A DNA stretch of 64,000 bases, taken from Asterias amurensis (taxonomy: Eukaryota; Echinodermata; Asteroidea; Forcipulatida; Asteriidae). A program made the position numbers and the translations under genes. Positions 46,665 to 59,000 of this stretch are shown in pieces (position 1 is the first letter of the stretch; each line of letters begins with the position of its first letter). The stretch is taken from positions 24,479,044 through 24,543,043 of the forward strand of contig NC_092652.1 of assembly GCF_032118995.1 (NCBI RefSeq). The letters are read 5' to 3'. Under the pieces are notes generated by a model that saw only the letters and a program-made list of their open reading frames with translations, ran no database searches and was not told where the DNA came from.

Positions 46665-46912
46665 CTGTTGAAATTAAATGAACCCAAAACATCTTATTTT
46701 GTGACTTGTTTTGATAACATTGCGAAATATTTATTTAGTTTAAATGTTAATCCATTCACTCAATTAGTTATGTGTATTTTAATCTTTATTTAAGTCATCT
46801 AAATTATTCAAAAAAATTAAAAAACAGAAAAAAAAATAATACAAAGTTTTAATCTAAAGCACAACCCTCAGAATCCTTTCTTCAACTGCCCCCACCTCCT
46901 CCCCCCAAAAAA

Positions 46913-46943
<31 letters not shown>

Positions 46944-46948
46944 ACAAA

Positions 46949-47007
<59 letters not shown>

Positions 47008-50000
47008 ACAAGTTTGTTTTATTAACCTTGATGGTCTAAAATAATTTCTACCCATTGTTTTTCTCGATCACCGTGATTAGGTCACGCTAAAATGTATATA
47101 TAAATATTTATGTCTCTTGTTCTTGTTTGTATGTTATCAATTTAATTTCTATGTATTACAGCCCGTAGCTCATTTAATCTGTTATATAATAGCAGTATGT
47201 AATGGAGCTTGTTGTATTGATGTATGTCGTTGCTGATACTTGTTGAATAAACGGAGTAGTAAAACTCCACATCAAGAGAAAAAAATTAATAAATAAGTTA
47301 ATAATAAACAAATGTATATATATAATTTTAAAAATGCCTAAATAGCACACCCAAAATATGTATTTTCCCCCCTTCCCCCCCCCCTCCCAAAAAAGAAAAT
47401 GTCTGGTTACCCCACTGCAAATCGATACTTAAAGCACAATCCCTTGGCTAAAAAATATATAACTATGTCAATACTGTAGGCCAAAGAACAGAGAAGTCTA
47501 AAAACAAAGGAATATCTTTTTGTTTAACAAACCAACCAAATGCCAAAATAATTTAACAAGTAGCAAAACAGAAAACAAAGTTAAAAACAGCATCAAATTA
47601 CAATATACACATTGCATAGGCCTGCCATTGAGAATAAATGACTGTTAAATTCAATACATATGGCGGCATACATATTTTTTCAAACTTCTTAGAACCATTA
47701 CAACAGATTTTAGTTTGCAGTGGGGATAAAAAATGTAACTTATTTTTACCCTTAAAAAAGATAATTTTAAGCACTGTATATTCAGTTCAGTACTTCCCGA
47801 GTTCTGTGAAAATATTCACCGTAGGCAAATCTCTCGGGTAGGATTCAAACCCACCACCTTTGCATTGCTAGAGCAGATGTCTTACCACCTGACCACCTCC
47901 TTGCCCAATTAATTATCACAGCCAGCAAAAGTTAAATAAATCATCGCCTTCAGCACAGAACAACATAATTTCACACTTTCAACATTATAGCACAAAATAA
48001 ATTCAATTTATAAACGTTAAAAAAGATACAAGAAAATACACAGTGAAGGCAAAATTGATTGAGAAGCTTCTTGAACACATACATCCACAAATTATTAAAA
48101 TGAGAGAAAGAAAAGCAGTTTAGAAAAGTCAGACATGCATGGAATTTATAAGGTGAAGAGTTAATAAACTTGTCAAAAGAATCTGTATATTCATTCTCGC
48201 AAGACCAACTATCGCTAGGCACAGTAATTTACAGATTTAAAAAAAACTATCAACAATGTATTTTTGTGATTGAATATCTTTGCTTCTGGATATTGTGGTG
48301 AATATAATGGGAGACTTTTGTGACGCTTGGTGGCAGCACACTTACCAGGTAAAATGCATTGTTCTCGGTCGTGTCACACGCTCAGAACTACGTCAACAAT
48401 GGAAATTTACCTGGTAAGTCTGCTGCCACCTAGCGTCACAAAGTCTCCCATTACATTTCAAACAAGTATAAACAAGCCACAAAGGAATCTGAATTGGTAA
48501 ATTTTCTATTTGTTTACATTATTTTTTTTTGGGGGGGGGGCTGAACAAAGACAAATAGAGTGGGTTATTGTTTGATTCTCAAACTAAAACGTTGCATCCC
48601 CTTAAGGTGATCCCTCTACTGCCTCTTCACAGTTTGTATCGTAAATTTGGGTGTGATCCCTGGCTACACCGCAGTTACAGAACGAATGGCTTCTGACTGG
48701 CACCCCAAACTAAGATATTGAAACAATAGAGAGATCACCAACATAAAGCTAGATAGTTCAGTTGGTAGCGCACACGTTAATCTGAAGGTCACAGGTCCTT
48801 TGTTCAATCCTTAAATTACATTTAAAACAATCTGAAATCTACAGGCATGTGAGTAACTATCCATGAAAAAAATGAAAAAAAGAGAAAACCAGGCAAGGGA
48901 AAGAGAGGAACAATATCCCTATACTTTTGTACACCAAAAATATAAAAAAATAGGAAAATCAAAACCCCCAAAACGGAAATTGGCTGAAAAAAGGAAGTCT
49001 CACATTCCTGAATTTACCTGTTTGTGTTGATGTATAGGATTCATCACAGACATTGTGCATCAGCTTCAGCAATACTGTCACAAGAACCTCCCAGTGGCTT
49101 TGCATCCTATGTGAACAGCATGATTACATGAAAGTTGACTTTAAAAAAAGCATGCTGAAGGTCTTAGTAGTATGGTATTGGGTATGGTAGTAAAGTGTCC
49201 TGTGTAATTATTTCATCTGAAATGCCCCCGTGATTAGAAATCAATAAAGGTTAAAGACACTGAACACCTTTGGTTAACTGCAAAGACCAGTCTTCTCAAT
49301 TGGTGTATCTCAACATATGCATAAAATAACATATCTGTGAAAATTTGAGCTCAATTAGTCGTTGAAGTTGATAATGGAAGAAAAAACACCCTTGTCACAC
49401 GAAGTTGTGTGCTTTCATACTTGATTTCTTGACCTCACGTGTGAGGTCTCGAAACCAATTCAACTATTTTACTGAGAAATTACTTCTTTCTCAAAAACTA
49501 CGCTACTTCAGAGAGAGCCGTTTCTCACAATGTTGCTTGTTACCATGTAAGTTTTTATGCTAACAATTATTTGAGCAATTACCAAAAGTATCCAGTGCCT
49601 TTAAGTCAAACCGTAAAGAGCACCGCTTTCAGTAGTAGATCTGTAAGAGGTATTACCAGAAATTAAAAATAATAATATAATAATATTACCTTGGCCACGC
49701 CTGATGTATAAGTGAAGTAAGTGACAGCAATATGTTCATCCTAGATACGTCATCTTGCCCATCAGAAACCTCCAGGTATTTCACAATCACACGAATTATT
49801 CTCTAGATTAATGAGAAATTGTGAAATTGAGCTCAGTCTGCGTTGATCACTGCGTTGAGTTTACTGGGCATGATATTTTTGTTCCTTAGAAAAAAATATG
49901 AACATTTTATCGAGAACAAGAACTGACCAACATGTACACATGGTGCAGTCTCTAATAGACTTTGGTGGCTATTTAATCACAATAGTTTCAGATTTTTCCA

Positions 50001-53000
50001 AGGGCAACAAAATCGGAAATCAGACTAAAGTAGAAAGAAAACCGTGCCTGCTTTACTGATAAAAGGATTTGGGTACTTTTTGTAACACAAAACACAATGT
50101 CCACAGATTTACATAAACTTACACCGTTTGAAGATAATGGTAATAGAAAGCTGACCTTAAAATATTAGATGCTGAGGTGCTGTAGTTTTTGAGAAATAAG
50201 TAAAACAATGTCACGAAAATACGTTTTTACATGCTAAAATAATTTGTGTATGATCAGTGAGATGAAAATTATTTTCATGACATTGTTTTACTCATTTCTC
50301 AAAAACTACAGCACCTCAGCAAGTAATATTTTCAGGGAAGCTTTCTACAAACATTATCTTCAAACTGTGTAAGTCTAGTGTAAATCTGTGGACATTGTGT
50401 TTTTTGTCCAACAAAAAGTACATAGATTCTTTAAGTGACATTACCTTGATACTCCGAAGCACAGTAATCCCCATAGAGTCAATGAAGAGATGCAAATGTT
50501 GAGCGTACGCCTGACGAAGCGCCAATGTCTGCTCAAACTCCATGCTGTTCAGTACGATCTGCAAGACACTGTCGTAACGATTTGGCTGCAGGGAAAGACA
50601 AAAACTTTTACAGATAGGGCGAATAATAGTTCAAGTTTCTTTTACAAGTTAAATGTTTATTTATGCAGCCTTTAAAATGAATTTAAGGAGTTGGATTTCA
50701 AACCACAAATGTTCCCAGAGATTAAAGCCTTTCAGGTTGAAACATACATCAGGATGACATAAAGTAGCAGTACAAAAGCTCAGAGTACTTTGTGTCGTGT
50801 TGTGGCTGAGCGACCTAGGTCAAGGGACCCAATCTCTGGTGTTGTCAGCAGCAGAGTGTGGGTTCGAATCTTGATCATGACACTTGTGCCCTTGTGAGCA
50901 AGGCACCTGACCATAAATTGCTTTGACAAAAGTTGGGGAGGTCATGCATGTAGCTAATGGAGAGCTATATTGGCAAGCAAGAGAGGAACACTCAGTACTT
51001 TCCCCGAGTCCTGCCGTTGATTTCACCAAACTCTTCCTAACTTCGGATTAATTTTAGGACTTACATAGGGCGTATTAAGTTCACTATTCATAGACGTTAG
51101 GACGCGTTGAACACATCCTAAGTTAGGACGTATGACTCGTCCTTACTCGAGATAGGATTAATCGTAGCGTTTCGTGAAATCGGCTGCTGTAAATATTTTT
51201 ACAAATTTGGCTCTGATGAATTGAGAGTTAACAAAGAACACTTTCTTACTTCGGACACCAGTAAAACTTCACAATGTCTATAAGACAATGATTAACAAAC
51301 ATTTCAGAATCCTAGTGAACTTTAACCTACATTTCTTGGTTCATCAGCTTTATGGGGAGACCTCTCTACAACAGCCAGAATGCTTATCAAGCATGGCAGG
51401 AGCTGAACAATGAGGGCAGGCTTCTGTGAGAACAGCTGATGGTGAAGGGCTTCGTAAATGACCATGGCTCGGCCATACCACCGTAGCTCAGTAGGATTCT
51501 GAAGAAAATGAACAATGAATCATTGATCAATCCTGTGGACTTCTTGATAAGTCTGAAAGATATTTACTGTCTTATGAGGCGTTCAAACTAACATACTGCC
51601 ATACTACTATACTATTATCATTGTGTATCAATATCTTGCTGGTTCTTGTTTTCGTGTCCGCACATACGGCAGGCGTTTTTCAGCCAGAACTGAACACAGT
51701 AATTGAAATCAGCAAAGTTTTATACCTCGCACCTCTGCTACAGTATAAGGAACGTCCGAGTAGATGGTTCATGGTTGGTAGTTCGCTTTTTATAGACGAT
51801 GTGACCTATGTTTACTTTCAAACCGCCCTCTGCTGACAAACCACTGTATACGTCATGTTTCGCCAGGCAAAAAGACGCATAGTCATTGTAAGATTGCATA
51901 CACTTTCTAGCTGGCTGCCAAAACACAAAGGTTTTGCCCGGCGGTATGCGCGCGAATCATGTTATGGTTTTCTAGTGACGTCAGAGGTCACATCGTCTAT
52001 AATAGGGTGCGTTCGATAAGCTTCCCTGGGTCGACCCCGCAGTGCTCACCCCTGACAAGGGCTAATCGAACGGTCACACTTGCCATCTCGTGGTGACGGC
52101 ATGCACCTCGGGTCACCCCCAAGTGACCCACTCCACAAGCAGGGCACTGGTAGCTGACCCGGGTGAGTCCCGTCAAAGCTATTCAGACGTACCGGGGCAG
52201 ACCGGGGTCGACCCAGGGAAGCTAAATGAACACATCCTAAGTCACACCCTGGCTATTTGGGTAACTTCATTTCTTGAGTATCTTGTTAAAACTACCCAAA
52301 ATGTGACAAACAACCTTTATGCCTTCCGGCTCCCTGCCCTGACAACCCAGTACTACCGGACAGTGGAAAATTTACTTACCACATTGTTTATAATGTGCTT
52401 TAAGCACCGAATGCCTAACAACTTGTTGGCTACCTGTTGAGACAAAAGAGGGTAACACTTTAATATCAGTCTGCAGTTTGTTGTGATTTTTAGTTTTATG
52501 ACATAGTTTATAGCTAATTGTTTAAAACGCAAACATGAAGACGGCCAAACAAACAAAATTTGAAATACAAAACAATAGTACATGGCCAAATATTTTTACT
52601 CTAGCAGGGTCTTTCTCGAAGGCTAAAATGACAACATCTTACTCAGATTCATACTTCTTGTGAATGCAATACAAACTTTGACGTCACAAATTCATTGAAT
52701 AATTCGCATCAGTTGACTTGTGCTGAACTCCTGTGAAACACTTGCTGCATAAACAGCCCTGTCACGTCAAAGTTTGTAATGCATTCAGATTCGCAGAAGT
52801 ATGAACCGGGCTCAACAGAAGCAGTCAAGTTGAAAGAGAAAAAAACAGTCTGGTTGAGCAGTCAAATTAATGCAAACTATAAATCAACACAGGTCAAGTT
52901 AAAGCAAACTATAATCAACACAGAGGTCAAGTTAAAGTTACTTATAATCAACACAGGTCAAGTTAAAGCAAACTATAATCAACACAGGTAAAGTTCAAGC

Positions 53001-56000
53001 AAACTATAATCAACACAGAGGTCAAGTTAAAGTTACTTATAATCAACACAGGTCAAGTTAAAGCAAACTATAATCAACACAGGTCAAGTTAAAGAAATTT
53101 ATAATCAACACAGGTCAAGTTAAAGCAAACTATAATCAACACAGGTCAAGTTAAAGCAATTTATAATCAACATAGGTCAAGTTAAAGCAAACTATAATTA
53201 ACACAGGTCAAGTTAAAGCAAACTATAATCAACACAGGTCAAGTTCAAGCAATTTATAATCAACATAGGTCAAGTTCAAGCAATTTATAATCAACATAGG
53301 TCAAGTTCAAGCAAACTATAATCAACACAGGTCAAGTTAAAGCAATTTATAATCGACACAGGTCAAGTTAAAGCAAACTATAATCCACACAGGTCAAGTT
53401 AAAGCAAACTATAATCAACACAGGTCAAGTTAAAGCAAACTATAATCAACACAGGTCAAGTTAAAGCAATTTATAATCGACACAGGTCAAGTTAAAGCAA
53501 ACTATAATCGACACAGGTCAAGTTAAAGCAAACTATAATCAACACAGGTCAGGTTAAAGTAAACTATAATCAACACAGGTCAAGTTAAAGCAAACTATAA
53601 TCAACACAGGTCAAGTTAAAGCAAACTATAATCAACACAGGGAGTAGTCTCCAGACTCTTAGAAGAAAACTAACACTGACTTTGAGCAGTCAACTTAAGT
53701 TAGAAATACGGCTGTTATCATGGCCGACAACTGTTCAAATGATTCAAACATGTAAGAAAAACAATTAGGATTATGACAATCTTGTCACTGAAGTCTTATT
53801 GAACCATTTGAACTATTACTCATTGTATAATTAATTCATTATTTACCTTATGGTCATCGACAAAAAGTAACGAAGGAGGAAGGACTCTTTCCAGATGTTC
53901 TCCAAGATGAGGATGCTAAAAGTACACAAAAAATTAAATGATATTCAAATTACTGATGCACAACAACTACTTTCAATAAACCCATATATTTCAAAAAATA
54001 TATTTCAAAAAATATGTGTCAAAATTTGTGTTTTTTAATACATTCGCTTTGAAGTTTGAGTTGAACAAAGAAAAATTTACTATAGAGCAAGACTGGAACC
54101 AACAAACTCCGGATTAAGAAACCGGTGGTCTACTAACTGAACTATCTAGTCCCATGATGGCGGTCTCCCTGTTTTTGAAGTTTACTAAATAAATCAAATC
54201 AGATTAAAGATTATCTGGACTATTTGATGAGTAAATGAACACAGTTTGGAGTTTTAACAGGATGTGCCTGGTTCTGGAATGGATTGTTGAATACTATGTG
54301 CACATCGTGAACATTCTTTGTCGTCAATAATATTAAAATACTAATATATGAAAGACGAATATATGACAACTCTGTAATGATGTTTAATGGGAAACTTTTG
54401 ACTATCTGCCAATCACCAAGAGAGGGCGCTCTTCACCAGGTAATGTCAACAACTTAGGAATAGGAGAAGCTTGAGTGACGGTCACTGACAGCAAATACCT
54501 TGTGTTTTGCGTGTTTTTGATTTTGTATTTTAGATTTAGCCAAACTGTATTTTGTTTTTCATAACACATTGCCAGCATAAACCAAACTGTTCTGGAACAG
54601 GACGTACTGGACACGAGTTCCCCAAGGATAACAAGCGGTGTGCATGAGTTTTTGGGGAGTGTTTCTTCTAGGGTATAGCAAAAATTCCAAAATGCTGACC
54701 TACCAAAACTTGAGAAGAAATCTGAAGTTTAGTTGTATGAAAATGTATCTGATTTAATTTTCAAGAGGCTGAGAGACTTCTAAATATTTTTTGAGTATTT
54801 TTGAATTTTTAGCATTTACCATTGTTTGCTATAGGAGTTGTGCACCCTAACCTGGTAGGTCTGCTGCCCTCTAGTGGCAGAGCTTTCAAAAAGTCTCCCA
54901 TTGGTTTGCTGACTTGCTGGGTATAGATTATGTTCTTTAGAGAACTCGTCTTGCTACCTATTCTACTGCATTGCAGTTGATTTTTCTGGAATTCTGGAGA
55001 CTTATCCGTTCTAAAAAGAACCATCCAGGACTACTACTTCCACTTAGTGGATCGAAGGGACTTCTTGTTATTTAGTTCACTTCCACATAGTGAGTTCTTG
55101 ATTGGTCTCCTAGCTTGCTTAAAGCACCGGTTCATACTTCCTGCGAATGCGAATGCGAAGCGAATTTGATGTAAATTTGACGTCACACCCTCCTTTCGCA
55201 GCGATTATTCGCAAGAGAGTAGAGCAGAGGGCAACTGCTGCGAATTGTGTGTTGCGAATTTGTGACGTCAAGATTCGCTTCCCATTCGCATTCGCAGATA
55301 GTATGAACCGGGCTTTAGTCATCGTCAGGAGACTGAAGAATGTGAGACATATTGGCATATTTATAGGGGTTTAGAGGTTTCAGTCTAGAGTCTGTAATGA
55401 CTGTAACAGAGGCAGTCAGGTGGACAGAAATGAACAGAGAGAAAGAGGCAGAAAGCACAACTTTTATTATTAATCCTCTAACCTTCATTTGCAACAGACA
55501 CCAACTGAAGGCTTGCCTAGCAGCGGGTTCTTTCTCCCATTTCTCCCTCGTCAATCTTTCCTTAAGAAGATCTAGAACGGGACTGAAGAAACCTTGACTG
55601 TCTTGGTCTTGGTCCTTGGAGAGGCCTTCACTGAGTAGACAAGAAGTCGAGCTACAGTCTGATATCTGGCAGAGTACGTTGCTGAGATCTGGTTGGATAT
55701 CAGAGAGCAGAAAGACTTAAGGCCGGTTTATAGTCGGTCGCACAACGGAAATCTTGCGTGCAATCCTAAGACTGAGGCCTAAAAACCGTGTCTTTTTATG
55801 ATCGCGCTTCAAGATTTCCGACGCCCGACCATCGCACGACCGACTATAACTCGGCCTTTACATGTAGAGACTTTGGCTGCGTACGGAATGACAGATACAG
55901 CTATGGCTACGGCAAGCTTTCTGCATCATGTATTGAAGAATAGGACGCCCTTTAGCAAAATCCTTAGCAACAGCCGTAGCCATAGCTGCAGCCACCAATT

Positions 56001-59000
56001 TGGATAAAAAGAATTAAGCCTATTAAAGCCATTGGACACTTTCGGTAAACAGTATTGTCCAAGGCCCACACTTTGTGTATCACAACATCTATATAAAATA
56101 ACAAACCTGTGAAAATTTAGGCTCAATCGGTCATCGGAGTGTGGAGAAAATATCGGGCAAACCCACACTTGTTTACGCACGTTTCTTCGTGTCATGACAT
56201 GTGTTCAAAATAAATTTGTAATTCTCGCTATCAAGAATTTCATGGAATAATATTTCAAGAGAAGTCTTTCACCATTACCTTCTGTAAACCCTGTAAGTTA
56301 TTTGTAAATCTGTGAACTTTTTTTTTTTCTGTACTGAAAGTGTATAAAGGCTTTAATCTCTGTTGGGCAGGTATATAAATTAATTGATTGTTTGACTAAT
56401 GATTGGTTGGTTGATTGATCAAACATAACAAAACAATCTATTCTTTGGTAGAATCATTGCCCATCAGATCTACAGCACAAATTGATCTTCCACTACACCA
56501 AGCAAGTGATCCAAAATTATAAAAGATTCCGATCTTAAAGAATAAGATGACAACAGGGTACTTTATAGGCAGTGGACACTATTGGTAATTGTCAAAGACC
56601 AGTCTTCTCACTTGGTGTATCTCAACATATGTATACAATAACAAACCTGTAAAAATTTGAGCTCAATTGGTCGTCGAAGTTACGAGATAATAATGAAAGA
56701 AAAAACACCCTTGTTACACGAAGTTGTGTGCGTTTAGATGTTTGGTTTAGAGACCTCAGATTCTAAACTTGAGGTCTCGAAATCAAATGCGTGGAAAATT
56801 ACTCCTTTCTCGAAAACTATGTCACTTCAGAGGGAGCCGTTTCTCACATTGTTTTATACTACCAACCTCTCCCCATTACTCGTTACAAAGTCAGGTTTTG
56901 TGCTTATAATTATTTTGAGTAATTACCAATAGTGTCCACTGCCTTTAAGTATAAATGGCTTTAGTTTATTTTGAATTACTTATAACTGAACATACCCTCA
57001 GTGGCTTGTTTTGCCTGCCTATCAGTCCACGAATTATTCTGGTCTCGGTGCATAGCAATGAGAACCAGGCAATGAGGCGTCACGGCTCGTAGAATACCTC
57101 TGGCCAATCGCTGAGACTCTTCCTCCAGCGGGTCGTTGGTATGGACCAATGAACTGTGTCCATCCTTAAGGTATGTCAGAATAGCTGTTAATGTGGACGC
57201 AGCGAGTGCTGTGACTCTGGAGAATTCCTTGTTACAATCTTGTTCTGCGAAAAAGAAAGAAAAAATAATACACTTAAATAAAAGCTTTTGTGGATTCTTA
57301 AACTAGGTCTATATCCCTCAACCTACTCCTAAACTACCAGGTTCATTTCGCTATCATCTCCACGAACCTCATTTAAGTTTTATCCAGTGTTTTTTCCATT
57401 CATGTTTATGCACCTTTTTTTGAAAATCGTACCATGAACCTTATCACAAATACTCGATATGCGCGCTGCAGGCATCGAATGAGATGCATGCTGGTCTAGC
57501 GCTCAAGTTTGATCCACAGCTAGACCAGCATGCAACTCGTTCAACAGTTAGCGCTTGCGCAATGGATATTTGCAAACAAAGGTCTTTAGGCTCCATGATT
57601 TCACAGTGAGCTAAAAAAAAACGATAAATTCTATAAAAAAAAACTGTAAAAGATAAACAAGAAGTTTGTGCTCTTCTTTGTACTCAAACTACAAGAAACA
57701 TGTTTACATGTACAGATGATGTGACATCTGACGTCACACGAAAAACCATAACATGATTTGCGCGCATACCGCCGAGCAAAACCTTTGTGTTTTGGCAGCC
57801 AGCTAGAGAGTGTATGCAATCCTACCATGACTACGTGTCTTTTTGCCCGGCGAAACATGACGTATACAGTGTTTTTTCAACAGAGGGCAGTTTGAATGTA
57901 AACATGGGTCACATCGTCTATACATGTATCCTTAGTTGTTTCTTTCAAAGGGTATACAGTTTTACTGTAATCTACTAAAAAAAATATTTTCTAGGAAAAT
58001 GCTGCCAAAAGATCACTCAGGGTGTTTCCCACTGTGAATTTACTTCTTTAATCATGCCAACTTACCATCCTTTTCATTGGACAGCAGTTGAGGGAACCCA
58101 GCCCTATCAGCCAATGATATGATAGCTTTTATCAGACAGTCTCTTCCTTCTTGAGACATGTACCAAGCAGGAATATTTGCTGGTTGCTGAAGTAGCTCTT
58201 TCACCTTGCAGCAAACGTTGCCCAACTCCTAAACAAAAATTAAGTTCAAATTATAACAAATATTGTATCATACTTTCTTTCTTTTTTTCGCGCACACCTA
58301 TTAAATTAAAAACCTATTTTTGACAGTCACCAAATTTGTGCAAGGCTTGACATCTGCGTGGAGTATCTAGTGCGAAGGCGTGCACAAATTTAGATCGGGC
58401 CATTAAGTTTGCACATTCGGCAGAGGCTGAAGTTTGGTGGATTGAAGTTTGCACCCCAACATCCACTCTCCAACCATGGAGCTATACAGTCATTTGACCA
58501 GTTCGGGATCATTGACCAGTTCGGGATCACTTCAACTTTGCAATAACCAAATAGTTATATCACTTCTCATTATTACCAATTTCTGTTGATAAATGTGAAG
58601 ATTAACACCCATTAAACCAACAAACCCAAAATAAGGTGCCAAATATCATCAGCAAATAAATTATGGCTGTTTTCCTGAAGGTTGTCTGCGAAATTTATCA
58701 TTTTTTTGTGTAAAAATGTTGGTTGAAAAACACTGTTAAAACTTCTTACCTTTAGAATTGGAGTGCCGGGGCAAAAAATATTTATGTAAAATGATAAAAA
58801 TGTGTAAAAAAACATTCCTGTAAATACTGTGCAGACACCTTGTTTTTTTGAGGAGACGAAGTTACCAAAATCTTCTTTAGGGGGGCAACTTACCCTTGAC
58901 CAGTTCGGGATCACTCAACATCTCATTGCGTCAAATGGTGCCGCACTAACTTACTAAGTATGGTAAAATCATACTACTGCAGTAGAAAGTTTATTCAGAT

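Noticed and set aside
48745-48835. Possible tRNA gene
   Set aside because: Has tRNA-like A and B boxes but stems do not pair through, and related copies occur with SINE-type decay.
58612-58914. 100-codon minus-strand frame
   Set aside because: Lies inside the 1 kb DNA transposon of TTI2 intron 1 and shows no transposase motif; not joined to TTI2 by splice sites.
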